DNA of 64,000 nt from Chrysoperla carnea (Eukaryota; Arthropoda; Insecta; Neuroptera; Chrysopidae). The stretch covers positions 59,033,172-59,097,171 of the forward strand of contig NC_058339.1 in NCBI RefSeq assembly GCF_905475395.1. Direction: 5' to 3'. The notes beneath the pieces are model-generated. The model did no database searches and was not told where the DNA came from. It worked only from the letters and a program-made list of their open reading frames with translations. Positions 1 through 11,200 of the stretch are shown here, in pieces (positions within the stretch are counted from its first letter, which is position 1; every line of letters begins with the position of its first letter). Made by a program: the position numbers and the translations under genes.

Positions 1-806
1 ATTTTCAAATCTTCAAATTTTTTGTGATATTAATGGAAACAAAGACGTTGTATTCAGAAGACAATTTCAACTTATCATATATTTATATTTTTTTATTCAT
101 TATTTTATGTCAGTTTTACATAAGTTTAAATTTGCAAGCATGAAACAGATTTTCTAACTTCTATTTTGACTATTTATTATTTTGACTAAATTATGACAAC
201 TATTTTGGCTGTTTTCCAATGAGTTGATCTTTAACACACTTATTGGTAGGTAACTTTAATAGTTCCATACTATTTGTAGTAGCCATTTATTAATTGGTGT
301 TTCGCAGTGTTGGGTATGTTTTTTGTTTGATTTAATTTAAACTGTCGAGAAGAATTAAAATTCCGATGAAATTAGCTCAGATAAAAGTTAAATTGAAACA
401 AATTTGTTTAATGGACCCAAATTGAAACAAATTTGTTTAATGAATTGTTTTATCCAATTTTTTGAGACTATCACTTTTCTGCAGTCTCCAGGCAACTAAT
501 AAATGGCGTTTAACTTTTAGTATTCAAAAGTGAATAACAAGAAGACCAATTAAAGAAATTTTATCATTTGTAACTGATCAAAATAATAATAATGATATGT
601 GTTGATTTGTGCATTTGTTGTTTAAAAAGGTAAAAGTAATTAACCTCTGTCATGTTACTGCAGTTTTATATTTTAATGTTTGCAATTCTGTCTCCGCAGT
701 TATCATGATATGACTAGAAAAATTTTAATTGGTTAAACAGTTTCCCATGTTCATGGTTATTAAACAAACGTCTAAAATACCGAAAGTGAATAATTAAATT
801 GAAATA
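1..806. other. AT-rich upstream region of the UBXN1-like gene
   Basis: No coding segment is recognised here. It should contain the promoter and 5' UTR of the gene that starts at 807, but I see no convincing TATA box or initiator. The clearest structure is a pair of identical 24-base repeats at 390-413 and 419-442. Each contains the 14-base palindrome AAACAAATTTGTTT. They lie about 370 bases before the start codon. Confidence 0.5.
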
Positions 807-2810
807 ATGTCGGATATTATTAAAACATTAGTGGAAATGGGTTTTCCCGAAAACCGAGCGTAAATATAACAACAAAATGTCATATATTCCATATACGTCA
901 TTACATATTAATTTTAGGAAACATGCTATATCCAAAAGTAAAGGAACGAATGTTCAAGAAGTTATGGAATGGTTACTAGCCCATGAGGATGAATTAGATA
1001 ACGCTGAAGTTGAGGAGGCTGAAAAAGTGGAAAAAGATAATGCTGAAAATTCAACGAAAACGGAGGAGGATGCACCAAAATCGGATGATGCCGAAGCGGA
1101 AAGTGGAGTCGAAGCTAAATCATTAAAATGTGATGAATGTGGTCGCTTATTTAAAAATCAGCTTGAAGTTGAATTTCACGCTGCTAAATCTGGCCATAGC
1201 AGTTTTAGTGAATCAACTGAAGAAAAGAAACCTTTGACTGAAGAAGAAAAGCAAGCACAGTTGCAAAAAGTTGAAAATTTGATGAAACTTAAGCGGCAAG
1301 AAAGAGAAGAACGAGAGAAAAGGGAAGCTTTAGAACGAGAAAGACTCCGAATCCAATCGGGTAAAGATATGTTAGAAGCTAAGCGAAAAGTTGAAGAATT
1401 AGAAATGCAAAAATTAGTTGAACAACGAAGAAGAGAGAAACAAGAAGATAAATTAGCAAGGCAACGAGTGTTAGATCAAATAGAGCAAGATAAATTAGTT
1501 AGGAAAGCGAAATTTGGTGGTAATGCATCCACTACTACTGCGGTTAGTCCCCCACCTCAAGCTCCAGTGTCAACACCGTCACTTCCAAAATCCGCGTCTA
1601 AAGAATATACGCATACCAAATTACAAATACGTCTCACAAATGGCACAGCTTTAACACAAACTTTTGGTGCCAAGGAGCCTTTATCAGCAGTTAGATTGTA
1701 TGTTGAAATTAATCGAACCGACGAACCTGGACCATTTTCACTTATGACAAATTTTCCAAAAAAGTTATTTGGCCCTGAGGATTATGATAAACCATTAGAT
1801 ATGCTAGGTAAATATTACTCTACATATTTTTTTCTATAGAAATTATATTTGCATAATTTTCATACGAAAGTTTAAGGAGTATTTCCTTAAATGTGCCTTT
1901 TTAGAACGTTTCGCTTTTGTTATTGTGAAAAGGTGGTAACGAAAGTTTATAATGACGTTCTTGATGCACCTAGTCTTGTGCTTGAAACTATTTAAAACTG
2001 GACTAAGCTGGACTAAGAGCCAGCGCCTGCCAGACATACGTTAAAGTATAAAAGCTGAAATTTTTTTTGCGTATTCTCACTGGTGTAGGGAACAATCTTT
2101 GGGGGTTACAAACCTTGACTAACGGTGCCTTCGGTAGGTATCAGGTAATCACGGGCGCAGTACCCGAGCTCTCTCACGTTAAAGTATAAAAGCTGAAATT
2201 TACACAGAGTGTTCAAATGACCATTTTAAGTCAATATTGAAAAAGACCAATCCGAAGGGGCTAACACTCCACCAGACGCGGTAGGAGGTCAAATGCACAA
2301 AATACACATTTTCTTCCATGATTATGAACTTATTTCACTGCAAGAGTTATTTTATTAATCATGGAAGAAAATGTAGATTGTGTATTTTGTGCATTTGACC
2401 TTCTACCGCGTCTGGGGGAGTGTTAGCCCCTTTGGATTGGTCTGTCTTTTTCAATATTGACTTAAAATGGTCATTTGAGTACCCTGTGTAAATTTCAGCT
2501 TTTATACTTTAACGTGAGAGAGCTCGGGTACTGCGCTCCTGATTACCTGATACCTACCGAAGGCACCGTTAGTCAAGGTTTGTAACCCCCAAAGATTGTT
2601 CCCTACACCAGTGAGAATACGCAAAAAAAATTTCAGCTTTTATACTTTTAACGTATGTCTGGCAGGCGCTGGCTCTTACTCTAAAAGCAAATTGGCAAAA
2701 GAGCATCAAAGAAATCTATACCTATTTTTTTGCGTTTTTATTCAATTTTGATTTTTATTTTAGGTCTTACACCGTCTGCTGTGGTTATTGTTTCAAAATC
2801 AACATTATAA
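807..2810 (+). CDS. UBXN1: UBX domain-containing protein 1 (UBXN1/SAKS1-like), three exons
   Basis: Probable p97/VCP cofactor: the UBX domain docks on p97 and the UBA domain binds ubiquitin (family knowledge). Splicing is inferred as join(807..859, 918..1807, 2764..2810), 990 bases, 329 residues. Exon 1 gives MSDIIKTLVEMGFPENR, the start of a UBA domain with its MGF loop. A 58-base intron (GTAAAT to TTTTAG) then leads to the rest of the UBA (to about residue 46), ending in WLLAHEDE. A C2H2 finger has C89, C92, H105 and H111. A charged coiled coil covers about 115-222. The UBX domain runs from about 248 to the end; exon 3 supplies the last strand, ending VVIVSKSTL. Without splicing, the last exon and the N-terminal UBA half are lost, so the single open frame at 877-1839 is misleading at both ends. 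Codon phase agrees at both junctions. Length is close to human UBXN1; the zinc finger is an addition relative to the human protein. The second intron is enlarged by a foldback element. Confidence 0.93.
2015..2677. mobile_element. 663-base foldback element in UBXN1 intron 2
   Basis: Two arms of about 310 and 322 bases (2015-2324 and 2356-2677) are near-perfect reverse complements around a 31-base loop. The outer ends read AAGAGCCAGCGCCTGCC and its complement. The trinucleotide ACT borders both ends (2012-2014 and 2678-2680) and may be a target-site duplication, although a TA duplication fits nearly as well. Within each arm a 26-base motif beginning ACGTTAAAGTATAAAAGC occurs twice (2038 and 2176 on the left), so it is present four times. 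There is no internal coding capacity. It makes up most of the 956-base intron. In the nascent transcript it would form a long hairpin. The superfamily is not identified. Confidence 0.85.
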
Positions 2811-2883
2811 ATTTATCAATGATTGATGGTGTTTATTTTAGATACTGAATTTTTTTAAATAAGTTCTTATTATTGTGTTTATT

Positions 2884-2889
2884 AATAAA
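2884..2889 (+). terminator. Probable polyadenylation signal of UBXN1-like gene
   Basis: AATAAA lies 74 bases after the inferred stop codon (2808-2810). The sequence after it is T-rich. It fits the end of the third exon, but AATAAA is common by chance in DNA this AT-rich. Confidence 0.5.
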
Positions 2890-5526
2890 CAAATTATTTT
2901 ATTTTTTATCTTACGTATTTTTTTTCTAAACGCGTATTTTGCACATGTTAAAAAGTCAATTGAAATTTGTAAACAAATTTTTTGATGGAATAAATTATTA
3001 TATGGTTCTCAAAAATATAATTTTTTCTGGAAGCCTAAATATTTTTGCTGATATTATTGGACCTTTTTCTCCTAAAGATAAACCTTACTGTCCTCAAGTG
3101 AAATTTACCATCTACATTTGAATAACAGTATCAGAAAAGTGTGACTCAAAAAACGCACCAATTTTCGTTATTTTTAATTGACATTCGAATCCAAAGAAAC
3201 ATTCTACTTTGGGTTTTATAGTTTCTTCAAAAAGAAGTCCTGCGCTAGAAGTTTGAATTACATATTGTATCTTCCCATTCGCCCATGAAAACACAGTATT
3301 TTAGTCAAATAAAATTTTTTACGAATAACTCGAATAATATTTTTAATTAACAAAATGGTACGACCCTTAGCCTTACCTAGCTTTTTGCCCAGGATGAAGG
3401 AAATTAAAATTTGTTGTTCTTAGAGGGTTGGGGGGGGGGGGTCAAATCAGAAATTGTTTGTGTAAAATACAATAATATTTAGGCATAAACACATGCTTAA
3501 ATAGGACAGTCCAAGTTCATAGAATAAAAATTTTCTTTCAAATTAAATTAAAGCAAGCTTCTTTCATCATGGCTCCTGAATTCCCTATCTAATATTACAG
3601 TGTTATTTACTCACGTTTAAAGGTTACAGTTAGCTCAGTTTAAGACAGCTTAGAGTCAGTTACATTATTATTCAAGTTTGTTTTTCCCATAGTTGAATTT
3701 TCATTAACATAAATGTGTAGATTTGTAAATTTTCTAGATCGCTTCAAAGCATTTAAAAATTTCATCCTTCAGAAAAGCTGTAAATCCAAATAAATTATCC
3801 TAAAACAATTTTTTTTCTTTTTAATTGTATTTTATTATTTTAGTCATAAATTATTGAAAAGTTTTTATTCTGTAGATCTTTGTACATAATTTTTTTTTTT
3901 TAAAAAAGCTAAGAAAATGTTGTTTGCTGCTTCTATCCAAATTTTGAAATACTATGTAATGTATTTTATATAAACAAGCCATAGTGGCATAGTGAACAAT
4001 AACGGATGACTAATTTTGCATAATAACGAAGATAATCGGTAATAATCGGGTTGTGGTACATGATTGCAACTGTAGGCGGGGATTCCCGCGTTTATGCTTG
4101 CATATTAGACTTAACTCATATTAACAGTGATTGTCTGCAAATGATATTAATTAGACGCTATTGATTTTTTATTAATTAAAAATATTTCAGATAAACGTCT
4201 TTTAATTGTTTTTACTTTGCGTATAGTAAATCCAACGAACTTTTTATCTTTTTGAAGTATTATCAAATATGATTAATTAAAAGGTAAGAATTTTTTTTTG
4301 TTCTGACATAACAGTACGTATATGAATTAAAATTCAGGGTTAAAATTCAGGGGGAAAATTCTCTAAGTAAGTTAACTCTTCGAAAGAAATATTTAAATTG
4401 CTTCTAAAAGATATTAAAGCACTGTATTAGATTGTAAATTCAATTCGGATTTGTGTTAAGTATAAATTTTTAGCGACTTTTACCAAACAATTTAAAAAAT
4501 ATTTTATTTTATTAGTACCTACCTATAAATTCAAATTTTTTGTAAAGTATAAAATCAATATTTTTTTATTCCGTCGAGTTTTTAAATACAATAGAATACT
4601 TTATTACTAAAAATGAATATATCACATTTAATTATACTAATCTGGAGTAACCTGGTATAATTTTGACCTTTATAGTGTGATATGATGATTTCATTCAATG
4701 AAGCGTCATTCTTTTTGCATTATTAGAATCATACTTTATTTAAAATGAATAAAAATTCAAATCATTTTGATATTCCATTATTCGTTTTAGTCATTTATAG
4801 TTAATATTTATCAGTCTGAATTTAAGTATGAAATAACGAAATGTCTTGAGTGAACTGGAAAAAGAAATAGGTCGCTTACGCATAAAGCGACTAATCCGTA
4901 ATCTTTTTGATGCTACCGTCTGCTAAGCTATGCGTAGTTTACACTAAGCGAGTATTCGACCGGGTAAATTTATATAATAATACAATTTTATATATATTTC
5001 GCATTCGATCAAGTTCTCGACGCTTGACAGATCGTCTACTCGTAACGAGTACTTGGCTGAGTACACTGACGCGGGCGTGTACTTGTTTGGTTGGAGTCAA
5101 TTAAATTGCTAAATAATTGACTGAGTACAACAATATTTGTTGGCTTACAAAGTAAATTTTTTTGAGTTTTTTAAAAGAAAAATTAAATCATGTGATCTAT
5201 TTTCCGCTTATTATTAGTTCTTCCTGTAAATTTATAATAACTTTTAAAGATAGCACCTGTGGTTGCTATCGTACTCTCTAGCAAATAAAATTTCAAAGTA
5301 AGTCAATCGTCACCTAGATACGAAAGTATAATTAAAAAAAATTAAGGTAATTGATTATAAAAAACAGTAAAATTTTTGTTTGTTTTTTATTCCAGAACAA
5401 AACCAAATATAAAAAGTAAGTTATAAATATTTCTTAAAAATAAAAAAAAAGGTGCTAAAATTAGTCTCTCAAAAATAAAAATAAAAACAATTTCAAGTTA
5501 TATATTACAATTTCAATTTTAAAACC
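2890..5526. other. Intergenic, no gene recognised
   Basis: AT-rich sequence with only short random open frames. It holds a run of 12 G at 3430-3441. Around 4900-5110 there is a less AT-rich stretch with a small palindrome (TACTCGT, A, ACGAGTA), for which I have no interpretation. Confidence 0.5.
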
Positions 5527-6326
5527 TCGGGTTGATATTCTCAAATGTCATTCAACTATTATAGTATACTAAAACTTAAGCTTGCACTGGATTTTTTTGT
5601 GATTTTCACTTAAAAATTTCAAAAACACTTTTTTTGGTTTTTCTAAAGTAAAAGAACACAAACGCCAAAATATTAAGTTCATTTGGCTATTAGACAAATA
5701 TATTTTAAGAAATTTGCTGAAATCGATTCGAGTAGTATAATTTTGACCTTTATCAGAAAATAAAATTTCTTAGAAATTATGCATCCAATCACTTAAATTA
5801 ATTCGATTTTTGGTTTGCTTTTGGTCAATTTACTAAGTTTTATCGAAATTGGAAGAAATAAATTTTTATCGTTTTTTATTTCTTCAATTTTTTTAAGGAA
5901 TTCTCTGTGAAAATAACTTTTTGTTTAGGAATATGATAAAACTTGGTACATAGGGTAGTTTTGACGCAAAAAATACAAAAAAATCGGCTTCATATAACGA
6001 TTAATTATTTTCGAAGGTATTGCTCAAAGTTCGATATGAAGCATATATTTTGGAGAGTATCTCCTGCGAACAACTACTCGCCAAATATCGGTTAAATTGA
6101 AATAACCATAAAAAAGTTTTTTTGTAAGGAATTAAAACTCAAAACAAAAAATGTTGTTTAATCGTTGGATAATTTCCCAGATTTTTTTCCATAAAAATTC
6201 CTAGGCAATCATGTTCCCTGATAATTCTCTAATTTCTCGATCTATACTATTTTTGGCTTGAATTTATTTAGAATCAGTCATTTTAGTATACTAGAAAACC
6301 AGCATGATTTTTGAGAATATCACTCG
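5527..6326. mobile_element. Possible non-autonomous element with about 50-base inverted ends
   Basis: The sequence at 5527-5575 matches the reverse complement of 6276-6326 imperfectly. Shared blocks include GATATTCTCAAA and TAGTATACTAAAA. The interior is AT-rich and non-coding, and no target-site duplication is clear. It could be a diverged MITE, or two unrelated fragments of one dispersed repeat in opposite orientation. Confidence 0.4.
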
Positions 6327-8153
6327 TGCCTACTTGTCATAAGTTTTAACAATATTATATTCTTAATAATTAATTTTAAAAATTACTTAACCATTTTGTT
6401 TGTTTATGTAAATTTTACTACAGTTTTCTTAGTTATCAATGATTTTAAAGAAAAATTTATTACCATTATAATGTTAATCGTTTTATTTTTGAATGGCGCT
6501 AAAACACTCGACAAATAATCAATTTAAAAATATGGATAAATTTTGCTCCCTGTCTCGATCATTCGAAATTCAATGTTCGATCATTCAAAACTCCAACTTA
6601 CAGCATTTTTGATGATCCGAACGTAATGTCAGAACGAATTTTACTTATTTCATAATTTGCAGCCAGTTAAAAAAAAAAACTAAAAAGCTTAAAATAAATA
6701 AGCTTTTGAATATAAAGTGGAAGGCTTAAATGTCGTTATTTCAAACGACTGCAAGTTGGGAGACGAGCCAAAGATGTACAGTCATTTTTTATACCTAGAA
6801 TATAACAGCATCTTCCGATTTTACTCTAAAACAGGAAAATGAACGCTATAAACATATAAAATAAGATAGCTTTTACCCACCAGAGGACAGAAAGCCACTT
6901 CCTAGGACGAATTGAAATACTCTTACCATTCTTATAACAAAATTGGGAAGGGAATAAAACATAATTAATAAATTTCGTTGGGAGCGAATCTAATTAGGAC
7001 GAATTCATTGTTAGTTGCAAACCAATTTTTACAATCAATTTGTCAATAAAAATAAAATAATCGCAAGTAACCACTGAAACCGACTGGCTGCGATTAAACT
7101 GGTTTCCATCTGTTTTGTATCCCAAATCCCAATCGCGCCTGTAGAACCTTAATCAATTTTTGAATAATTACAAATTTTATGTACGAGATTCAATCTAACT
7201 GATTATAGAATTAAATGCTAATTATTTTGTGTCATAAACACGAAAGTTTGTACTCTCAACTTAGTATTGTTGTGGCAATTTTACTGTTTCACACAGTTTT
7301 AGTTCAAGATATCGTTTAGGTATCGTTTTTGAAAAAAAATTAAAATTTTTGGTCCATCGTTCATATAGCTTCATCATAAGTACGATCATATGACAAAATA
7401 GCAAAGATAGAGCCTTTTGAAAGAAACATTGCAAACAAAATTTTTAGCTTGAAAATTTCAAAAAATAAACATATAATATGAAATTATTGACCTTATAGGT
7501 ACAATTTCAATTCAATCGTAATTTGGTTCGTTATAGATCGTTCACTTCAATTGTTTTGCCACAACGATCAGATTGTTTGCCCAAAAAAAGAGTATTTGCG
7601 TAAATGTTTTGAAAGGATTAACGTGATTATTAACAAAAAGATGTAGTCATTTTTAGGTAGTGTAGGTAGTGCAAAAAATAATCTGATTTATAATATTGAT
7701 CTAAAACAGAACTCAAAATAATCGATCATTGTAATTTTCAGATTCGAAATGTTGCAAAAGATCATTTAAAAATCCTGTTTAGATGAGAATCAATTTAAAA
7801 ACTAATTTTATAAAAATTATTATTTTAAATTTTATGGCCACATTATTGATTTTTAAATTTCTGCTCTTTTATACGGTCAAAATTCTATTCCGATAGTTCG
7901 TAAAAACAAGAACAATAATATCCACAAAGACACTTTTCTACTTCTGCAAAACTTTATTGCTAAAAGCGATAATTTAAAAAAAAAATTGATTAAATTATTT
8001 AGATTAAGTTTATAATTTGTCGAGATTATTGTGCATTTTGACCAATCAGAGAAAGTACAGTAGTCAGATCTTCTTAATTGAATATTCGTAACCTGTTTAA
8101 TATTAGGGATAATAATGGTATTTAACATTCTGTCGCCTTTTTTTAAATACGTA
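6327..8153. other. Intergenic, no gene recognised
   Basis: AT-rich. The longest open frame (7877-8128, - strand) has no family motif and biased low-complexity residues. Nothing else stands out. Confidence 0.5.
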
Positions 8154-8690
8154 GACCGTCGGACATATTAATACATACTTAAAACTTCATAAGTGACTTC
8201 CTTTGGGCGAGACTACCAAACTTCTTTCTACGACTTATATCGAAAGTGTTGCGTTTTCAAATGAGCAGTCATGCAAGTCGTAGAGAGATAGGCATATTCA
8301 AGCAATCTATCTAAAAAAACGCGGCATGGAATTTGTCGGACACTATGACTACTTTATGACATTAATAATTATTAAACAATTCAACAAGAGTGAATCATGT
8401 TTGTATTCAAAAACAAAAATACTTAAGTATGGCATGTTCGAGGTGGTAGACTACATTATTTTTATTGTTTAATTATTATTAAGTGGTCATATAGTGTCCG
8501 AAAAATTCCCTGCTGCGTTTTTTCAGACCGATAGCTTAAGTATGACGTTATCGCGCTCAATTTAAAAACGCAGGACTTTCGAAAAAAATCGTAGAGAAAT
8601 TTTTGTTAGAATCGTAAAAAAGAAGTCCCACTAACGAGGTTTCAAGAATGTATTTATCATTTAACAAAGCATCCTTTCTTATTTCGTGCA
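8154..8690. mobile_element. Foldback element, family F1 copy A
   Basis: Inverted arms of roughly 230 bases face each other around an AT-rich centre. The left arm includes AACGCGGCATGGAATTTGTC and the right arm the complement-type segment around CCCTGCTGCGTTTTTTCAG. The same arms and order recur at 48867-49421 and 59403-59899. Family ends read GACCGTGG and CCACGGTC. In this copy the left end keeps only GACCGT and appears to have a small deletion. No coding capacity is seen. It lies about 280 bases beyond the 3' end of the RNase T2 gene. Confidence 0.75.
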
Positions 8691-8974
8691 ACAAAATAAT
8701 AGAAGTAGTAAAATCCTGGACGTGAAAATAAAATAATTTTCGTCTACTATCACTATTTGGAAACTGCCAACAAATGATTATTAGGACATAAAATTACAAA
8801 TATTCAGTGGTACAAATCAGACTACCGTGAGCTTTTTATAATATTATATTTAATTTTCAGTCTGAGTAAAATGTCTTTGTCTACGATATTACCGTAAACG
8901 GCAATTGCCCGCGTATTTTTCGTATTTAAATATTAGGATACTCATTCAGTCAACAATTAATAAAAAATAAATTT

Positions 8975-9935
8975 TTATAATGTAAGCCATCTAAGAAAAG
9001 TTAACACTCTATAAATATCTAAAACTTTATGTACAAATGATCTACGCTCATTTTCGTCATCATATTCGATTGTTGTAGGCCGTGTCGTAGGTCTAATTGG
9101 TACTAAATTTTTATAATATATTGGTGTATTTAGTTTACAATTTGTAATGATCGCTGAATTCTTAATATGATATATCGGATCTCGTATACCATCACAATCG
9201 ATTAACTCTAAATTCTTATCAAAACATATACGAATTTCCCACAATAATGTTTGATTTAAATGTTTATCCTTAAAACATTCAATTGACGGTTTTTTCTGAG
9301 TAACACTTACAATTGCATCATAAATATCCTCAACAAAGTATTCTTTATTCTCATCTGGGATTATATTACTTTTGCTAAGAATAAATTCCATGTTATACTT
9401 ATAAATGAGCGTTAAACCTTTACTAAAATACTTTAACTCCGTATCAAAATCAGGTATTTCGGCTGCACATGTACCATGTTTTTCCCATTCATGTTTCCAT
9501 AATGAATGCTTCATATTATGCGTTTCAATATCAATCCAATACGTTTGTAATTGACTCATTAAAGTACTTATTTGATCGGGATCAAATTTCCATGTTGTAT
9601 TACAATTTTCTGGACCTAATGTACCTATTTTCGTTGGCCATACACCATGTACTGTCCATGTATTGTTTAACGGTGGTAATAAACATTTATGCGTAACAGA
9701 TGCTTCTTGCCATTGATAGCATACCGTTACTGGCCAATGTTGTGTAAATATTAGAATATCCCATTCTTTTTCATTTAATGAATGCGTGTTTTCATCTAAA
9801 TTTGATGTGTGTGCACTATTGAAAAAAATTTTACATTTTAATGACGATTTACTTATTATATATTGTCTATTTCGTAACTTACCCAATAATTAAAACTAGA
9901 AATGTCGCAATAAATACATAATTTAAAAGTAACAT
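8975..9935 (-). CDS. Ribonuclease T2 family protein, secreted, two exons
   Basis: Acid endoribonuclease family acting in the secretory, lysosomal or extracellular compartment (family knowledge). Splicing is inferred as complement(join(8975..9815, 9883..9935)), 297 residues. Exon 1 encodes MLLLNYVFIATFLVLII, a good signal peptide, and ends at a GTAAGT donor. A 67-base intron ends in CAATAG and the phase fits a Gly codon across the junction. Mature sequence opens with the T2-type FTQHWPVTVCYQW. The first catalytic motif is WTVHGVWPT (H74); the second is HEWEKHGTC (E129, K130, H131), so the active site is complete. Cysteines are spaced as expected for disulfides. A C-terminal tail of about 45 residues, with a TTRPTT stretch and a final hydrophobic segment, is not part of the catalytic fold. 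The unspliced start at 9886 would lack a signal peptide and is rejected. A further intron cannot be excluded, but the frame is intact throughout. Confidence 0.92.
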
Positions 9936-10013
9936 TATAAAATTCAAAAAAAATAAATTCGGCTAGTAAAATTGTATACGCTTTTTGATAAAATTGGTAA
10001 GAATCACTTTGAA

Positions 10014-10020
10014 TTATATA
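10014..10020 (-). promoter_or_regulatory. Candidate TATA box of RNase T2 gene
   Basis: TATATAA on the - strand sits about 80 bases before the inferred start codon, which would put transcription start near 9985-9990 and leave a 5' UTR of about 50 bases. The spacing is right, but such strings are frequent here. Confidence 0.25.
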
Positions 10021-10803
10021 AAAATATTTGTCAGCTGCTCATGTTTTGATTTACATTGTGTTTGTTAAATTTTTAACATACTATCAAGCATAAAAATCAG
10101 ATTACCTTGAAATACTAGATACAAAGTATAGTTAGATTTTAACCATGTTGGTATTACTTTGACTGGTAAGTATTCTTTTTCGGCACTTATTACAAAAATA
10201 ATATCTGTTCTAGGGTAGATAATTCAGTTTTAAATATCTTCTAACAATGAATTTAGTGAATATTTATCATTAATTAAATAATACGTGTACAAAGTTCACA
10301 AATTTTTTTAACTATTAGAAAACAATATAATGATCTGTAAACAGAGATATCGGATAATATCGAAGAATGAAGATATTTCTTTATTCTTTACAAGTATCCG
10401 TCTTTTGAATCACAGTTTAATTTTAATGCTTATCATATTTTGGCCTATTTTAAGTTGTGATTATTAGAGACTGGACAAATTTTACATATTAATGTTATTA
10501 ACAAAATGGCTAATTTCTAATATAAAATATAATTTTAATTTTTGTAAGGTAATCATATAAAATAATAGAATAGAAAAATTCGAATATTTTAAGCTTTTTT
10601 GGCAAATCTAACCTCAGTTATTGTTAAGTTTAATTTTAAATGCAATGTATTCCATGATGATAATACAAAAACTTTTTGTTAATCATCAAATCTGTAAAAA
10701 TTGCGTGTTCATTAACCAACATTGCTGTTTTTCAAGTTCGACAAAAATATTAACACATAAAAACATCACGTTTTAATGGTATCTGCTAAGCAAGTCAGCG
10801 TGA
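10021..10803. other. Intergenic, no gene recognised
   Basis: AT-rich, no open frame with recognisable motifs and no strong repeat. Confidence 0.5.
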
Positions 10804-11200
10804 AATCTTCCCTGAAGTTTGAAGAAAAGAAGGTGCAGGACGTGTATCAGTATAAAGAAAATGACTGAAGATCACTAACATCCAGGATACTCTTTAAGCT
10901 CAAATTATAATTTAAGCACTATAGTTTGATCTTAAGAGTATTCTCAGATAAGTAAATCTAGTCGAAATAGAATCTTCCTGGGAGTTTCAATAGATGGATG
11001 TGCAGTATGCAGAAAGACTTAAAATCGCTCACAGCAATCTAGCATTTGGCTTCTAAAATAATCTTAAGCTTAAGTTACAATTAAAAAAGTTTAAGCATTC
11101 TTACTCAAGTCATACTTCAAAAGGATGGAAGAAGTATGTGAGACGTCTTCCATAGGAGATTTATTGGAGCACAGCAATTTATTGATCTTCTAAACATATC
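10804..11200. repeat. Degenerate tandem repeat, period about 167 bases
   Basis: A block beginning AATCTTCC at 10804 recurs as AATCTTCCTG at 10971, followed in both by an AG-rich stretch ending GTGCAG and later by a TTAAGC/TTTAAGCA segment. A third, partial and more diverged unit follows from about 11100. Similarity is by eye and moderate. No coding frame runs through the units. Confidence 0.45.

Noticed and set aside
877..1839. Single-exon gene starting at 877 and ending at 1839
   Set aside because: The start lies in the first intron and the end runs into the second. Consensus donor and acceptor sites with matching phase restore a full UBA at the N terminus and a full UBX at the C terminus, so the spliced model is preferred.
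8975..9886. RNase T2 starting at 9886
   Set aside because: That start lies in the 67-base intron and gives a basic N terminus without a signal peptide. The upstream exon at 9935-9883 supplies one in phase.
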